Assembly: GCA_963966185.1 (NCBI GenBank)
Contig: CAWZYM010000391.1
Span: forward strand, 186,001 to 250,000
DNA: 64,000 nt
Reading direction: 5' to 3'
DNA from: Rhabditoides inermis
Lineage: Eukaryota; Nematoda; Chromadorea; Rhabditida; Rhabditidae
The notes beneath the pieces are model-generated. The model was not told the DNA's origin. It saw nothing but the letters and a program-made list of their open reading frames with translations, and did not search any database. A program made the position numbers and the translations under genes. Shown here one piece after another: positions 27,675-39,700 of the stretch (positions within the stretch are counted from its first letter, which is position 1; each line of letters begins with the position of its first letter).

Positions 27675-30600
27675 TTACATTCTGAAGGTGGTAGTGGGAA
27701 GGATCTTTCGTTTACGAAGCACACGCTTTCGTCTCTTAGTTTCCTCCGAATCCTCCTCATTGGGCTGCAACAGAGAAATGAGTGGGGTAATGGGAAATGA
27801 GAACGATGGTGTATGCTCACCATGATGTCCTCATCGGCGTCTTTTGCGTGTTCGGCGTCGAAGGGCGTTCCGTAGACCAGCACATACTTCCCATCTACCT
27901 CCATCTTACACGCGAGGTCGCCAGCGAAGTGCACATTCTCAAACACTCACACTATTTTCATTATATCGCCTCTCACCTGCGCAAAGTCGCTCAACGAGAC
28001 GACGTTCTCGAAGGGATGCTCGAACTCGTCCTCGGTCACTTCTTGAATGTGCTGAAAATTAACACATTAGTGAAAAATCATTGCAATGAGTATTGGGTAT
28101 TGGGCTCACCTTGGAAATCTTGTTGATATTACAGGGTGAGTAGTTGGGGTCGGATTTTAGAGTATGCATAGTCTTCTCCACAATGTTGTTCAGCTTCAGA
28201 TTGCAACACACGTAACCTAGAATAGAAAGTGAAAATCAGTTCTAAAACCGCAACTCACCGCTAGGGTTGTAGAAGCATGTGCTGAGAGGGACCTTTTGCT
28301 TGGGAGGATAGTAGTACTTGGCGTTCGGGGCTTCCTTCCGAGACGCCTTCACATCATCTCCATGCACCTGAAGCATCAAAGAGATACAATAGCTGAGCAC
28401 GGACGTACATTGCTGGCGTCTCCTCCTATGGTGATCTCCTCCTCCTCCTTCTCCCCCTCCTTCTTCTTTCCCTTCTTCTTGTCCTTTTTCTTTCCTTTCT
28501 TGCTGCTCTTCTCCTCCTTGTCTTCATCCTCCTTTTCTCCCTCGTCTTCCTTCTCCATCTTCTTCCCCTTTCGCTTCTTCTCCTTCTTTTCCGATTGCTT
28601 GGACGGTTTTGTTTTCGGTTTCTGAAAAAATTAAATTTAAAGGCCGACCTAAGTATAGTATAACTCTGATGTGTGTGTGTCTTACCTTCTTCTCGCTCTC
28701 CTCTTCCTCCTCTCCCTTGTCCTCTTCACTCTCCTTCTTCTTCTCCTTCTTTTTCTCCTTCTTCTTCTCCTTCTTCTTTCCGCCCTTCGTCTTCTCTTTC
28801 TTCTTTGGCTTCTCTTCCTCTTCAGACTTATCCTTGACAAATCAAGTTTCAATCAAAATAGTAAAACTTGATCCACCTCCTTTTTCGGCGTCTCCTCCTC
28901 TTCCTCCTCCTCCTCCTTCTCTTCCTTCTCCACCATCTCTTCCTCGTCCTCTTCACTCTCCTCGCTTGACGAACGCTCCTTTTCGTATTCCTGTTACAAA
29001 TAATTGTCACAAACAAAATCATATTTACCTCATTGTTTTCCTTTTTGCCTCCCTTTACCACCTTCTTCTGGTTTTTGGAAATACCTGAAAGAAATGGTCA
29101 AACAATGCTAAGTAACATGTCTCACTGGTTTCTTTAGTGGTGTCCTTACTTCTCAGAATGCTCTCTGCCTTGCTGTTCACACTGTCAGGTGTGTGATGCA
29201 TGCGCGCCTCTCCGCGGATGCGTCCGGAGGGTCCGGAGGATAGAGTGCTACCTATAAGAAGAGTCATGCACACATCCTGTCCACCCACCTCCTGCTATGG
29301 TACGGCTGCTGCCGGACACGCTGACTTGCTGCTGCCCGGCCCCCGACGCGAGCACCGCGCCCGAGTTCTCGACGGCCATGTCCTCTGTCTTGGTCTCCTT
29401 GCTGTCGTCTTCGATGCTGCTCTCTTTACTCGTCTTCTTCTTGTTGTCCGTGTTCACATCGCTCTTGTCAGCATCCGTATGCACTTCAGCTGCCGGATCG
29501 GTTACCTTCAAACACGCAAATAAAGTCACTACATATGTGTGTTTTTCACTCACATCATCCAGAACATCGGCGTTTTCCTTGTCGTCCGCTTCGTCGTCAT
29601 CCTCGTCTTCACCATTTTTCTACAAACAAAGTGAAGTGATTATGGATGAATTCTCCAGCCCACCTCTCCATCTACTGCCCACTTGTTCTCATCAGCAGGA
29701 GTCTTCGATGTCTTCACCTTCTTGCTTTTCTTCTTCTTATCTGTAAAACATCAATGATACATACTGCACTACTTGTTTGTGAACGTACCCATGTTGGATA
29801 TTATCTCGCTCACTTTGTGGTTCGCATCTGAATAGTACGGTATTAGAAACCCTCTCAAGCACATTTGCACATATACTCACCTTCCTTATCGTCCTTCTCG
29901 CTTCCGAGACCAGTACCCTCCTCGAATCCCTGATAAAAGAATTAATTAGTTGCCGTGCCGAAGACATACCTTCACATTTTCCTCGTCATCGATTCCCTCA
30001 CCGGCCTTATCGCTCTTGCCCCCTTGGTTAGCCAGCAGCTCCGTAATCTGTAAGCACAACAGTTATGGCGGGACGCGCGTTGTTGCAAGGGGATGTTAGC
30101 GAATGTGTAATGAGGTAATGTGTACTCACCCCTCCGTCGTCCTCGATCAGTCCTCCTTGTCCTTCTCCGTCCGCCTCCGCCTCCCTCTTCTGCTCGTCGT
30201 GCATACTGGCTGTCTGCATTCTCTCTGACTGTTTGGGGACAGAGTGCACAGCAGCCGTGGGATTCGCCCTTTTCTCGTCGTGCTTTGCCCCCTCGGGAGC
30301 CTTGTAGTTGTCGACAGTGGCAGTGCTCGGCTGGGTGTTCTGTTCCACGGCGGGTGGTGCGATGCGAGCCGGCACTTTGGGCGTGGTGTGTGTGGGCTCG
30401 GGAGGCCGCAGAGCGCCCGCCGGTTGCTGGTAGCCACTCATCATCTCCAGAGACTGTTTGTTGACAGGCGCGGAGGGAAGCGGGGTGGGCACAGACTGCG
30501 CATACGGGTTCGCTGGCCTGCCAGCCTGTGGCGGGGGCAGAGGGATGGACGCGAGAGGTGGCGACTGCACTCCTTGCGAGTATTTAGGCTGCGCGTTGTA

Positions 30601-31706
30601 GTGAGGCTGATCTCGCAGGATCTCTCCTGCTCCTTCCGGTCGAAAAAGACCGAAATGCTCGGCGAGGATAGCTTCCTGTGACGTCTTCACTGGCTGCAAG
30701 TTCTGGGGTGTCTTGAGGTTCTTCTCGTCAATTGGTATCTTTGGCAGCTTATCGCCAGTGGAAAGCTGCACATTCGAGTCCTTACTCGAGTTGTCGGCCT
30801 GCAAGTGTTACCAGCTATGCAACTAAATGACAGGGGAAAGGGAGGGGCTGTGTTAGAATACTGCACTCTGTGACCCTCACCGATCCTCCGGCAATCTCGG
30901 CAGGCGACTTCTTCTCGCGAACAGCGGGCCCAAGAGTCACATTGGAGGATGCAGTGGGCATCGTAGTGCGCTCTTGCGGCTGAAAGAACAAGCTCTATTC
31001 CAGCCTTACGAATAAATTATGTGAATGAGTATATATGTAAGTATCATACCTCAACCATCTTGACAGCTCGCACTCTGGGATGAGCGAAGGGGTAAGGGTT
31101 GAAGTGGGCGAAGCGAGCACGGTGGCGCTCCACATCCGACTGCGGCTGGAAAAGTATGATAGAGATACGATGGTTTAAAGAAAATGTGGCACTCACCCGA
31201 TATGGCTCGTTCGAATCGATGAGCGGAATGTGTACTTCTCGTAGCTTAGGGTACTGATCCTACAAGAAATAGCAAAAATGTTATTTGTACATTCATTCAT
31301 TCTACCTGTTCGGCAGGTTCGCGCAGTCCACTCGTTTGTAGGGAATGATCATATTCGAACTGCACCTGATAGGTTTTAGAAACGTAAGTATTCAATTCAT
31401 GCGTGGAGCTCACCTTATGTTGTGTTGACTCAGCTCGCCGGGCATTTCTCTCCTGTGCTACTGCCACAAACTGAAAAGAAGAAAACAACATCACTTTATG
31501 AAGTAGGGAAAACTAACCATAGGGACTGTTTTCACCCCGCGAATTTGATATCTTTGTTGCTTGATACGTTCACATTTGCCGTTTGTGGGACCTGGAACCA
31601 TAGCACAAAGAATTACAAGAAATAGCGCACCTCCACTGTCGCAGCTGGCAGCTGGATTGACGACTCGGATGATCGAAGCTGCCACTAACGCAGACCACAG
31701 TAACAT
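27675..31706 (-). CDS. Giant ground-like (GRL) domain protein with Lys/Glu-rich central region
   Basis: Twenty-four exons from 31631-31706 to 27675-27764 total 2850 nt (949 residues), all in phase. The largest exon is 30130-30798. A signal peptide (MLLWSALVAASIIRVVNPAA) makes it secretory. After a short region comes a Pro/Gln-rich segment (PPLASIPLPPPQAGRPANPY). About 400 residues are then dominated by Lys, Glu, Asp and Ser, including runs such as KKKEKKKEKKKEKKKE. The C-terminal ~130 residues form a ground-like domain: STCFYNPSGYVCCN, CNINKISKHIQE, EFEHPFENVVSLSDF, FAGDLACKMEVDGKYVLVYG. A basic tail follows (TKRRKRVLRKRKILP). Ground-like domains occur in hedgehog-related nematode proteins, usually short and linked to cuticle or other apical matrix. 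The size and charge of the central region are unusual for the family. It is divergent from the collagen gene, with 740 bp between starts. Confidence 0.88.
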
Positions 31707-32446
31707 GCGATCTGGACAATAAAACAACAAACACATAGTTGCATTGTATCTCAAACAATATTCAACAATTGCAAGATCGCAAAAGGTGTTCATGATGATT
31801 GATGGGGAGAGCGCGGAATAGAATGATGTGGTCTCCTCCGTCGCTCAGCTTCCCACAATGACCCGCGAGAAGGAAAAGAGAAAGGAAAGCAACTCATCGG
31901 TTACCGGTTTGCCCCCAATTGTAAATATCCCCGTCCGTTCGCTCTGTGGGGCTCCTAAATCTCGCGCGTAATTGATAGAGAGCGAATCATGCTTGAATGA
32001 TCTGCGAATACTTTACTCGCATAACCAGTTATCACTTGTCTCCCCTTCCGACCCCCTTATGCGATTACTGACATGCATGCTGGATACTTTGTAGAACCGT
32101 CTCATTCGATAAACGAAAAGATATTGATAGATGGACATCAGACGAGTTGCATATTAATCCATGATGACATGTGAACATGAGGAGAAAATCGGCTTTGTGA
32201 TCGTATTTTATGATCTTTTAATATTGCGTACACTATAGTCTATAGTCCGCGAATGTAAACCACGCTCAACGGTATGTGGGCCAAGCGGACCATCAGATAT
32301 CACGAGATGCACCGCGGGCGGGCGATATGCAAATGAGAGAAATCTAGGTCGGATGAGGCTGCGCATCGTGCGGACCATCTCAATCAGTGCAGTGCTGCGT
32401 TCCCGTATAGTTCATTCGTTGCAAGTTGACTGTGTCTCTTTTCAGA
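31707..32446. promoter_or_regulatory. Shared promoter region of the GRL and collagen genes
   Basis: 740 bases separate the two divergent start codons. No coding potential is seen. A likely spliced-leader acceptor (CTCTTTTCAG) ends one base before the collagen ATG. Because both products are matrix proteins, shared regulatory elements are plausible. Confidence 0.5.
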
Positions 32447-35400
32447 ATGGGCGCGATGCCTGTGTCATGGCATACGATTGCGAGGTTCTCGTGTGCCGTC
32501 TCTCTCGTCTCCCTCGCTCTTCTCCTCATCACTGGAGTGTCTATCTGGCAGAGGGCGAATGAGATGCGCGCCGACACAGAGAGGAGGGCACTCGCCTTCG
32601 GAGTGAGCCATTCATCTCCTCTCCTGTACTCATCGAGTGCTTGCAGGCCAAGTCGGCTCACGTGTGGCGGGAGCTTCTCGACACTTCGTCTTCGCACGGC
32701 ATCGTTCGAGTCAGCAGGGACAGCGCCAAGAGAGGCATCGTCCACAAGTGCAGTCGTGAGTCAATCCTTCTCAATAACATTTATTCTTTATCATCATTCT
32801 TTGGGTAATAAACATCAATAGAAATATCAGTCATCAGTACATTAAAATATCAAATAACAAGCGTTTTCTTCATTATTGAAACGCATCCCTCGGTTTGAAT
32901 GCGTCCAATTTACGCAACCTTTTTGTGAAATAGCCGGCTTATCAAAGTATAGTATAGTCGCAATCCGTGCGAACACTGAGTATTGTATGTAATCCTTCGC
33001 AAGATGCAATCCAGGATAACAGAAGCAGACACAATGTTCAGAAGTCAAATGTTGCGAGTTAAAAGAATCTGGCTGACGTGATTGCAACTTGCCAGCAGTT
33101 TCTATAGTGTGAAATCTATTTTGCAAATTTCGAAAAGAAACGAAAAGTTGATTGCAAATTTTCTAATGCATCGTTGATCCGTAGACAATCATAAGATCTT
33201 TTGATCTTTTGAATTTAATTCTATGATGTTGAGTATAAAACATTATACTTTTAGCATTATTTTTCTCACTACACTAGAAACGTTGTTGTCACTCAAGTCG
33301 TTGTTCAGAGTGCCAGCGTCTTTCGTGTCCGACTGGGCCGGCAGGAGTGGAGGGAAGGCCTGGCCCCGATGGAAACCCCGGACACCCTGGAAAGATCGGT
33401 GAGCCTGACTACCATGCATCGGGGAATTCAGTTTCGGAGTACAAATACCGTAATACAGTTTAGTATACGCATTTGGAGTAGAACATTTTGAATATAACCG
33501 GCTAATTTCAAGCAATACATAACAACATATGTAATATGTAAAGCGAGTGGAATATATTTGCTCTCTTAATATCAACATTATACGTTTTGCTATGTCATAG
33601 GAAGTATTAAAAAAGTGGTTATTTCCTGATGAATAAAAACTAAAATGCGCGCGGTGACGCAAATACAAGTTCGCGTGGACATTTTGAAAGAGTGTGTAAG
33701 GGATTGGGATGAGTGTTGAATGTTGTAATTGCAGGTCGTCCGGGTCGGGACGGGGAGGACCTCTTGATGGAGCCGCCGGCAGAGCTGCCCTGCATCATCT
33801 GCCCCGCCGGACCACCCGGTCCCAGAGGCACGCAGGGAGAGAGGGGACTAAGTGGAAAGGCCGGACACAAGGGAATGCACGGTTAGTATGCGCTGAGCGC
33901 TTCTTCCTGTTTTACTATTTATATCGAGCACAAATTGCACTCATGCATATGAGTTCATCTCATTTCTAGAATGTTGTCTGACCAGAAACCATTTTCCTGG
34001 AATATCCAACGGGAATGTAAATGCCACCACTACCCTCGGTTTTATGGTTAGTTTAAAAACATTTTTTGTAAGTAGAGAATCTTTCCTGGTTCAAAGCGAC
34101 CAATCCAATTTATCACAAGTGTTTTTCATTCAGAACAAATGATAGTTTCAAAGAATACTCTTTCACTTTAAATTACAAATTCACCACAATTGAAAGTCCG
34201 AGTTTGTTTCCTTATCCGTAAACGTTACGAAAATAGTTGCTGTACATGTTCCATCAAATTTTGGTCCACAATCAATCAATCATTTATTCAGAATCGCTAT
34301 ATCCTGACTAAACAACAAGTGCATACGGTACACCAAAAGGGCTAAGCGCTGGGAGAACACAGTTTAGCAACGGGGATGGTAGGGTCGAAGGTCAAAAGTC
34401 GATATTAGATCGATATTCAGTCCATAATCATTCGATTTCCTTTCCATAATCCATTAGAATTAGATACCATTATAGACGATAGTGGGGCTCCGGGTGTTCC
34501 TTTCCTTGCATTATAATCCACAATAGTAACTCCGCGGGCTAGGAAGACAGCGTTCTCATGAGCTATTCCCCGCCTTGCTCAAGGGTACTGGGGGAAGATC
34601 ATTTCGACCCGACCGCGCGATGCGAGAGAGGAAGAAATAATAATAATTGGTCCACAAATAAATGGACATTACATGAATATGAGTGACCACATATCAACTA
34701 CGTGCACTTCGTTCTTAACTTTCTTACAATTTCGATCAATTATGCAAATAAGATTGTCGTATACAATTCTGCATTTCAATTAGTGATTCAACTGACGTCA
34801 AACGCAAAATTTAATCGCTAAGGCGATATCCGAGTTTATTTCCTTATCCTGGCGTGTTCGTGCATCTTGGTTTCAGGATAGAATTTAGAATTACGTATGT
34901 GAGATAAATATGGAGTTTGGAAGGGGATCGGGGATAGGAATATTCACACGTTACACGTAAGAAGCACCTGGAATCGAATGTTCCAGACGCGCGGGAAAAT
35001 CCCCCTGTTCTTTGAGACCCGATTTGGAAATATTTTCACATTTGTTTTGACTGCCACAACCACTATATATACCATAACAACATGTGTTTTGTTATGAGCT
35101 CCATGAAAAAAATCATGTTCATAAAATCGCCACGCTTGAAAAACAGAAGACGTAGGAATAATTTGCAGTGATTCGTGCATTCAGACGGTACCATGAATGA
35201 ATCGCATGATTAGATATGACGAGAATAGATATTTATGATTGTGTATGCAGGTGTGCCCGGCAGGTCTGGAGGCGATGGAACCCGCGGACCTCCTGGAAAC
35301 CCCGGACACTCCGGGCATCCCGGAAAGAGAGGCGCCAAGGGAGCCAAGGGAAAGACTGTGATTGCTGGAGAGGGAGTAAAGGGTCCGAAGGGACCTCCCG

Positions 35401-36123
35401 GACCCGCTGGAGCTGCTGGAGGACCGGGTCTCCCTGGAAGGCCGTCGAACCGTCCCGGACCTCCTGGACCCCCTGGAATGAATGGAATGGCAGGCGCTAT
35501 TGGAGCGGTGAGTTATGATTGCATATAAGTAATTCATATATGACTCACCTTAATTCCTTAATAACATTGTATACTATCAACGCACCGCACCCATACCACA
35601 CTATCAATCATTTCTAAAGCCACACAAGGAACAGAACAACATTATTAATACAAACTATGCGAATCCGGAATATAGTTGACTTCTACTTGTATGTTTTCAG
35701 TACGGCAAGTACGGTCAGCCGGGAGGCTTCGGTCCTCCGGGAGAGCCGGGACAGCCGGGGACATACTGTGCAAGTGACTGCGGAGTGAACAACATCCTGG
35801 CTGACATGTCGACGAACGCCAAGCCGGAGGAGCCGTCGCCGCCCTCCGAGGAGCCCTACTCCCCGCCCGCACCCCAGTACGCTACCCCTGCCGCGCCCTC
35901 CTACGACGCTGCTCCTGCTCCCGCACCCGCATACAAGCCTGCTGCACAGAAGCCCTCCCCCTCCTATGCGTCGTCGATGCCGTCTCCGTCTCCCATCGCT
36001 CCCTCTCAGGCGCAGGTGCCTGCCTCCCAGGAGACCTCTCCCTATGGCGAAGTCGAGCCAGAGTTCCAGACGGAGACCATGCCCTACGAAGAGATCAGCT
36101 ACTACAACTTCTTCCGCGAGTAG
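32447..36123 (+). CDS. Nematode cuticle collagen with long Pro/Ala/Ser-rich tail
   Basis: Six exons: 32447-32602, 32647-32755, 33309-33398, 33735-33881, 35251-35507 and 35701-36123. The N-terminus has a hydrophobic segment ([20 protein letters not shown]) followed by [15 protein letters not shown], the cuticle-collagen N-terminal domain. RDSAKR is a candidate subtilisin-type (BLI-4-like) processing site. Gly-X-Y blocks are split by Cys-containing gaps ([28 protein letters not shown]), the usual nematode pattern for disulphide cross-linking. The C-terminal ~110 residues are non-collagenous and rich in Pro, Ala, Ser and Tyr, ending [11 protein letters not shown]. That tail is long for a cuticle collagen and may carry Tyr cross-links, which is inference. 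The large intron 33882-35250 holds a retroelement-like insertion. Confidence 0.93.
34261..34657 (-). mobile_element. Probable truncated non-LTR retrotransposon or SINE insertion
   Basis: The 11-base sequence TTGGTCCACAA occurs at 34261-34271 and again at 34647-34657, as expected for a target-site duplication. The ~375 bases between are more GC-rich than the AT-rich intron around them. Read on the minus strand, the insert ends with GAATAAATGATTGATTGA, a polyadenylation-like signal with short tandem repeats as found at LINE/SINE 3' ends. The other end carries a TTATTATTATT tract. No reverse-transcriptase frame survives. Confidence 0.55.
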
Positions 36124-36798
36124 ACCCTTTGCGCTCTTGATGCGGATTTGGCCATGTTTGTTGAGCTCCCGTTCACTTACTCTCATTGTTCCCTTGCGAT
36201 AAAGCGTTTCGCACCTGCGAATATGTGTATATATCTCAATCTCAGTGGCTGCTAATTCGAATGACGCGTGCAGTGACCGCAACGGCCAATGCAATCGAAA
36301 CGAGTCTATTAAAACCCAACACGCCACCACCTCGCTTCCACTTTTTCAACTTCAATACAATAAACGCTTTCTTTATTATAATCTGTCGACGCAAAGTTTT
36401 TTGCAGAATAAATGAATATATAGAATATGAGCACATGGTCACCGAATGATATCTGTCTTTCGCGAATAGAATTACTGACTAACGGGTGAGAAGAATAGGA
36501 CTTGTAATACTAGTACACAAAATTCTAAGGCGGGCACTGTTCACTCTACGTATTAGCCACTCGGGAGAAGAAATAGATGTTCTCGCTTGTCTCTCATCAG
36601 GAGACGTCGCCCCTCCACTGCGACTCGGCACCGATACAATGCCTCGGCAAGGCTACAGAGGGTGGGGAGAGAGGAGGAGGAGCAGAACTGACACTCAGCA
36701 CAGCGGTTGGCTGCGTAGCACGCGGTGCGCGGACCCGACACAACAAAGAACAACGAATCAGGGACACACTATCACTATCTATGGGTGCGAGGAGGGGT
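36124..36798. other. Spacer between two convergent 3' ends
   Basis: 3' flank of the collagen gene and the end of the long minus-strand gene. No gene seen. Confidence 0.6.
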
Positions 36799-39700
36799 TC
36801 AGACTTCGGATTCATCGTCTGGTAGGAGGAAGAGGGGCAGGGGATGGGGGTGAGTGAGCCAGGGGAGAGCGGGGGCGAGCGAGTCTCCTCGGGGACGGAA
36901 GACGGTCATGGAAGAGGGAGAGAGGGAAGTCAGGTCTACCAGCTCGATCTTCACTCCACACGTCTCCGCCAGGAGATGCCACTCCATCTGAAAACACATG
37001 TTTACTCAACTATTGTTTGAACCTTTACAATACAAAACACTCCCTATTTCCCTCCAAACCCTTGAGTTATTTTAACACATCTCCTTTAATAAAATGTTAC
37101 GGCTACTATTTATAAACCTTAAAAGATCTGCATAATCACACTATTACCTCCCCCGTTGATTCGCTACATAGCATTGCTACACCGTTTCTTTGATCAATCA
37201 TACTTGCTTCTTCTCTTTCATTTCAGAGTACTTCACATTAGAAATAAAAGGATAATAAATAATTAATGAGTACTTCTGTACCCAAACGTTTGTTATATGA
37301 ACCCGTTGACCAATGCCTTGCAACGCTATGTATAATATCAGCATCGACGTCTCATTGGTATTTCATTCACATCATGCACTTTTTACAATACAGAATGAGG
37401 TCACCCCCAAATATAGACAGACTTGTCCATGCCTGCCTTCTTTGCAGAGCAAAGACGTATGTGATAAGCCTAAGACGCCTAGTGAACGGAAGAATGAGTG
37501 AGAGAAAGGGGGAAGTCGTGAGAGAGGAGAGAGGGATGAACGACCGCTTATCATAATGCACATCACTGCATAATCGCCATGTGGGAGTGAGGCAAATGTC
37601 ACAAAATGGGGTGCGCTTCTAATACGCACTCCAATGAAATGAATTACGTGTATTGGACTCACTCCTATCCGCACTCATATCTCTTCCCCCCCTCCGCTCC
37701 CGCGTCACTACTGCAAATAGCCTCGAGTTACCTCTGGTAATTCCTATTCCATTCTTGATTACAGTTCAAATCGACACAAGAAAAGAAGATATTACAAGAC
37801 GATACTGAATACTGTGGCAATTGTGGAAGATTGTGATAGTGGAGTGAGTGTTGACAATCCCTCATCTCCCGACTCTTCTCACAACTCGCATGCGAGCAAA
37901 GCATGCGCTGCTCATCAGCTGTTGGTGGAGTGTTGGTGTGTGACAGGGTGGGGATGGGTGTGGTGCGAGGAGTGTCATAGCCATGGGGCCACTCTCACTG
38001 ACCGCGGCCGGCACTACTAGCAAGAGGCATGGCACGTTTGTGCGAGCGCATGCACACTGATACATGGTGATGGATGGCACAGCAAACAATGTTCTCTGAT
38101 CTCCAATCACACTCTCCACGTAACTCTATAACTCCGCCTGCATTATGATGCCTTCGTAGCATCATTTTCCAGAACGTTCTTTCATCCGGGAACTAGCACC
38201 ATCTCTGATGTGCGAGCAAAAAAACACAAGCACAGAGAGACAGAGAAACCTTAAAAGAGAGAAACGTCGAAAGCGTAGGAGCACTTTCGAAATTTGCTCG
38301 GGATGGTCCCGAGATTTGGCGATTCGGTGATTTGTCATCGGTCTGCAGTGTGATAAGGGATACGATGTGATGATTTCAATGACATCATCGCCGGAAATGT
38401 GGGGAATTCGCGACAAGCGCATTCCAGGTGGGAAGAAGATCACATTATGCAAATTAGTCATCGCACGGATGCGCGAGTTTACTTCTCCACTTCCCGAGCA
38501 GAGACGCAACAAGCAAAATACATGATATAAGTGGCTGATATTACTTACTCCACATCATAGTTTAGTTCTCTACATATTCCATGGTCTGGTCTCGTCTCTC
38601 TGCATACCTCACAAAGATTTCACCATTAGTGAAACTAAGCCCTTCCTTCCCGCATTCGAAATGACAAAAAACGACTGACTAATTGGGTTATAATTGACAG
38701 ATAATGGACTGTTCAACTAGTGAAATACGGGATAGAAATCGAAGATGACACATCACAGAACAGACGAGTTCTGTGATGTAAAAATGTTGAGCGCTCACAA
38801 ATTTCATATGCCCTTACGATAGCTCACCTCTCCCATCACTCCGTCACTCTCCAGTAAGCGCATCACATCTGCAGGGTTGTCGACTGTGAACCAGGGATAC
38901 TCGACTCCGTCCAGCCTGAAAGCACAATGAAACACTACTCACACCCACACTATCCCACACTATATACCCACTTTCTGTGATATATATCGATAGCCTTGAG
39001 TGTGATGAGTAGTCTCAGTCCGACCACACTCTCACTCGTCACTTCGCCACTTCCAGCCACCTGCAATCACACAGTTCAAAATATATCACCTATTGCATTT
39101 CTAGCACGTGTTGTGTTGAAACCGTGGAAATTATTTATTAGTGTGTACCTGTGTGATTCAACAGGAACTGACTATGTTTGCAGACAAAGTACATATCATA
39201 GTCCTAGCCCCCTCAGAATCCAGCGCAATTTGGCACCTATTCAACATTGCCCCGCACTTACTCTATTTGAATAACCTTTCCGTCACTCAGTAACTTGTCA
39301 CTCAGTGAAGAGTAGGAGCACTATTACAATAACACACAGCCTATTTCAGTAAGTCGTGTGTGCTAAGTATAGGGGAGAGTCTGAACTCGTATGAACTGAT
39401 TGGACGATCATACTACGGTAGCATATGTTATAGAAATGGAAGGTGTGGAAACTAAAATATCACGCGCCGCTAATGTTATAACGTGTCGTCGTCGGCTCAC
39501 GCGTCTATGATGTAGCAACGAGCTGCCGTAATCTCCATCTAGTCTCGTACCTGTGTTAATACTCAAGCACCAAAGCAGGTGATGACAAGAGTAAAGCGAA
39601 TCAACAGTTCACACTTAAAGTAGGCTCACACATTAATATGATTGCGCTACAACGTATACATAGAACTGTAAAAAGAGGGAGGTGTGACCGTGTGGGCGAG

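Noticed and set aside
28296..29088. Ser/Phe/Leu-rich + strand frames resembling membrane proteins
   Set aside because: They are the antisense of the Lys/Glu-rich exons of the GRL gene.
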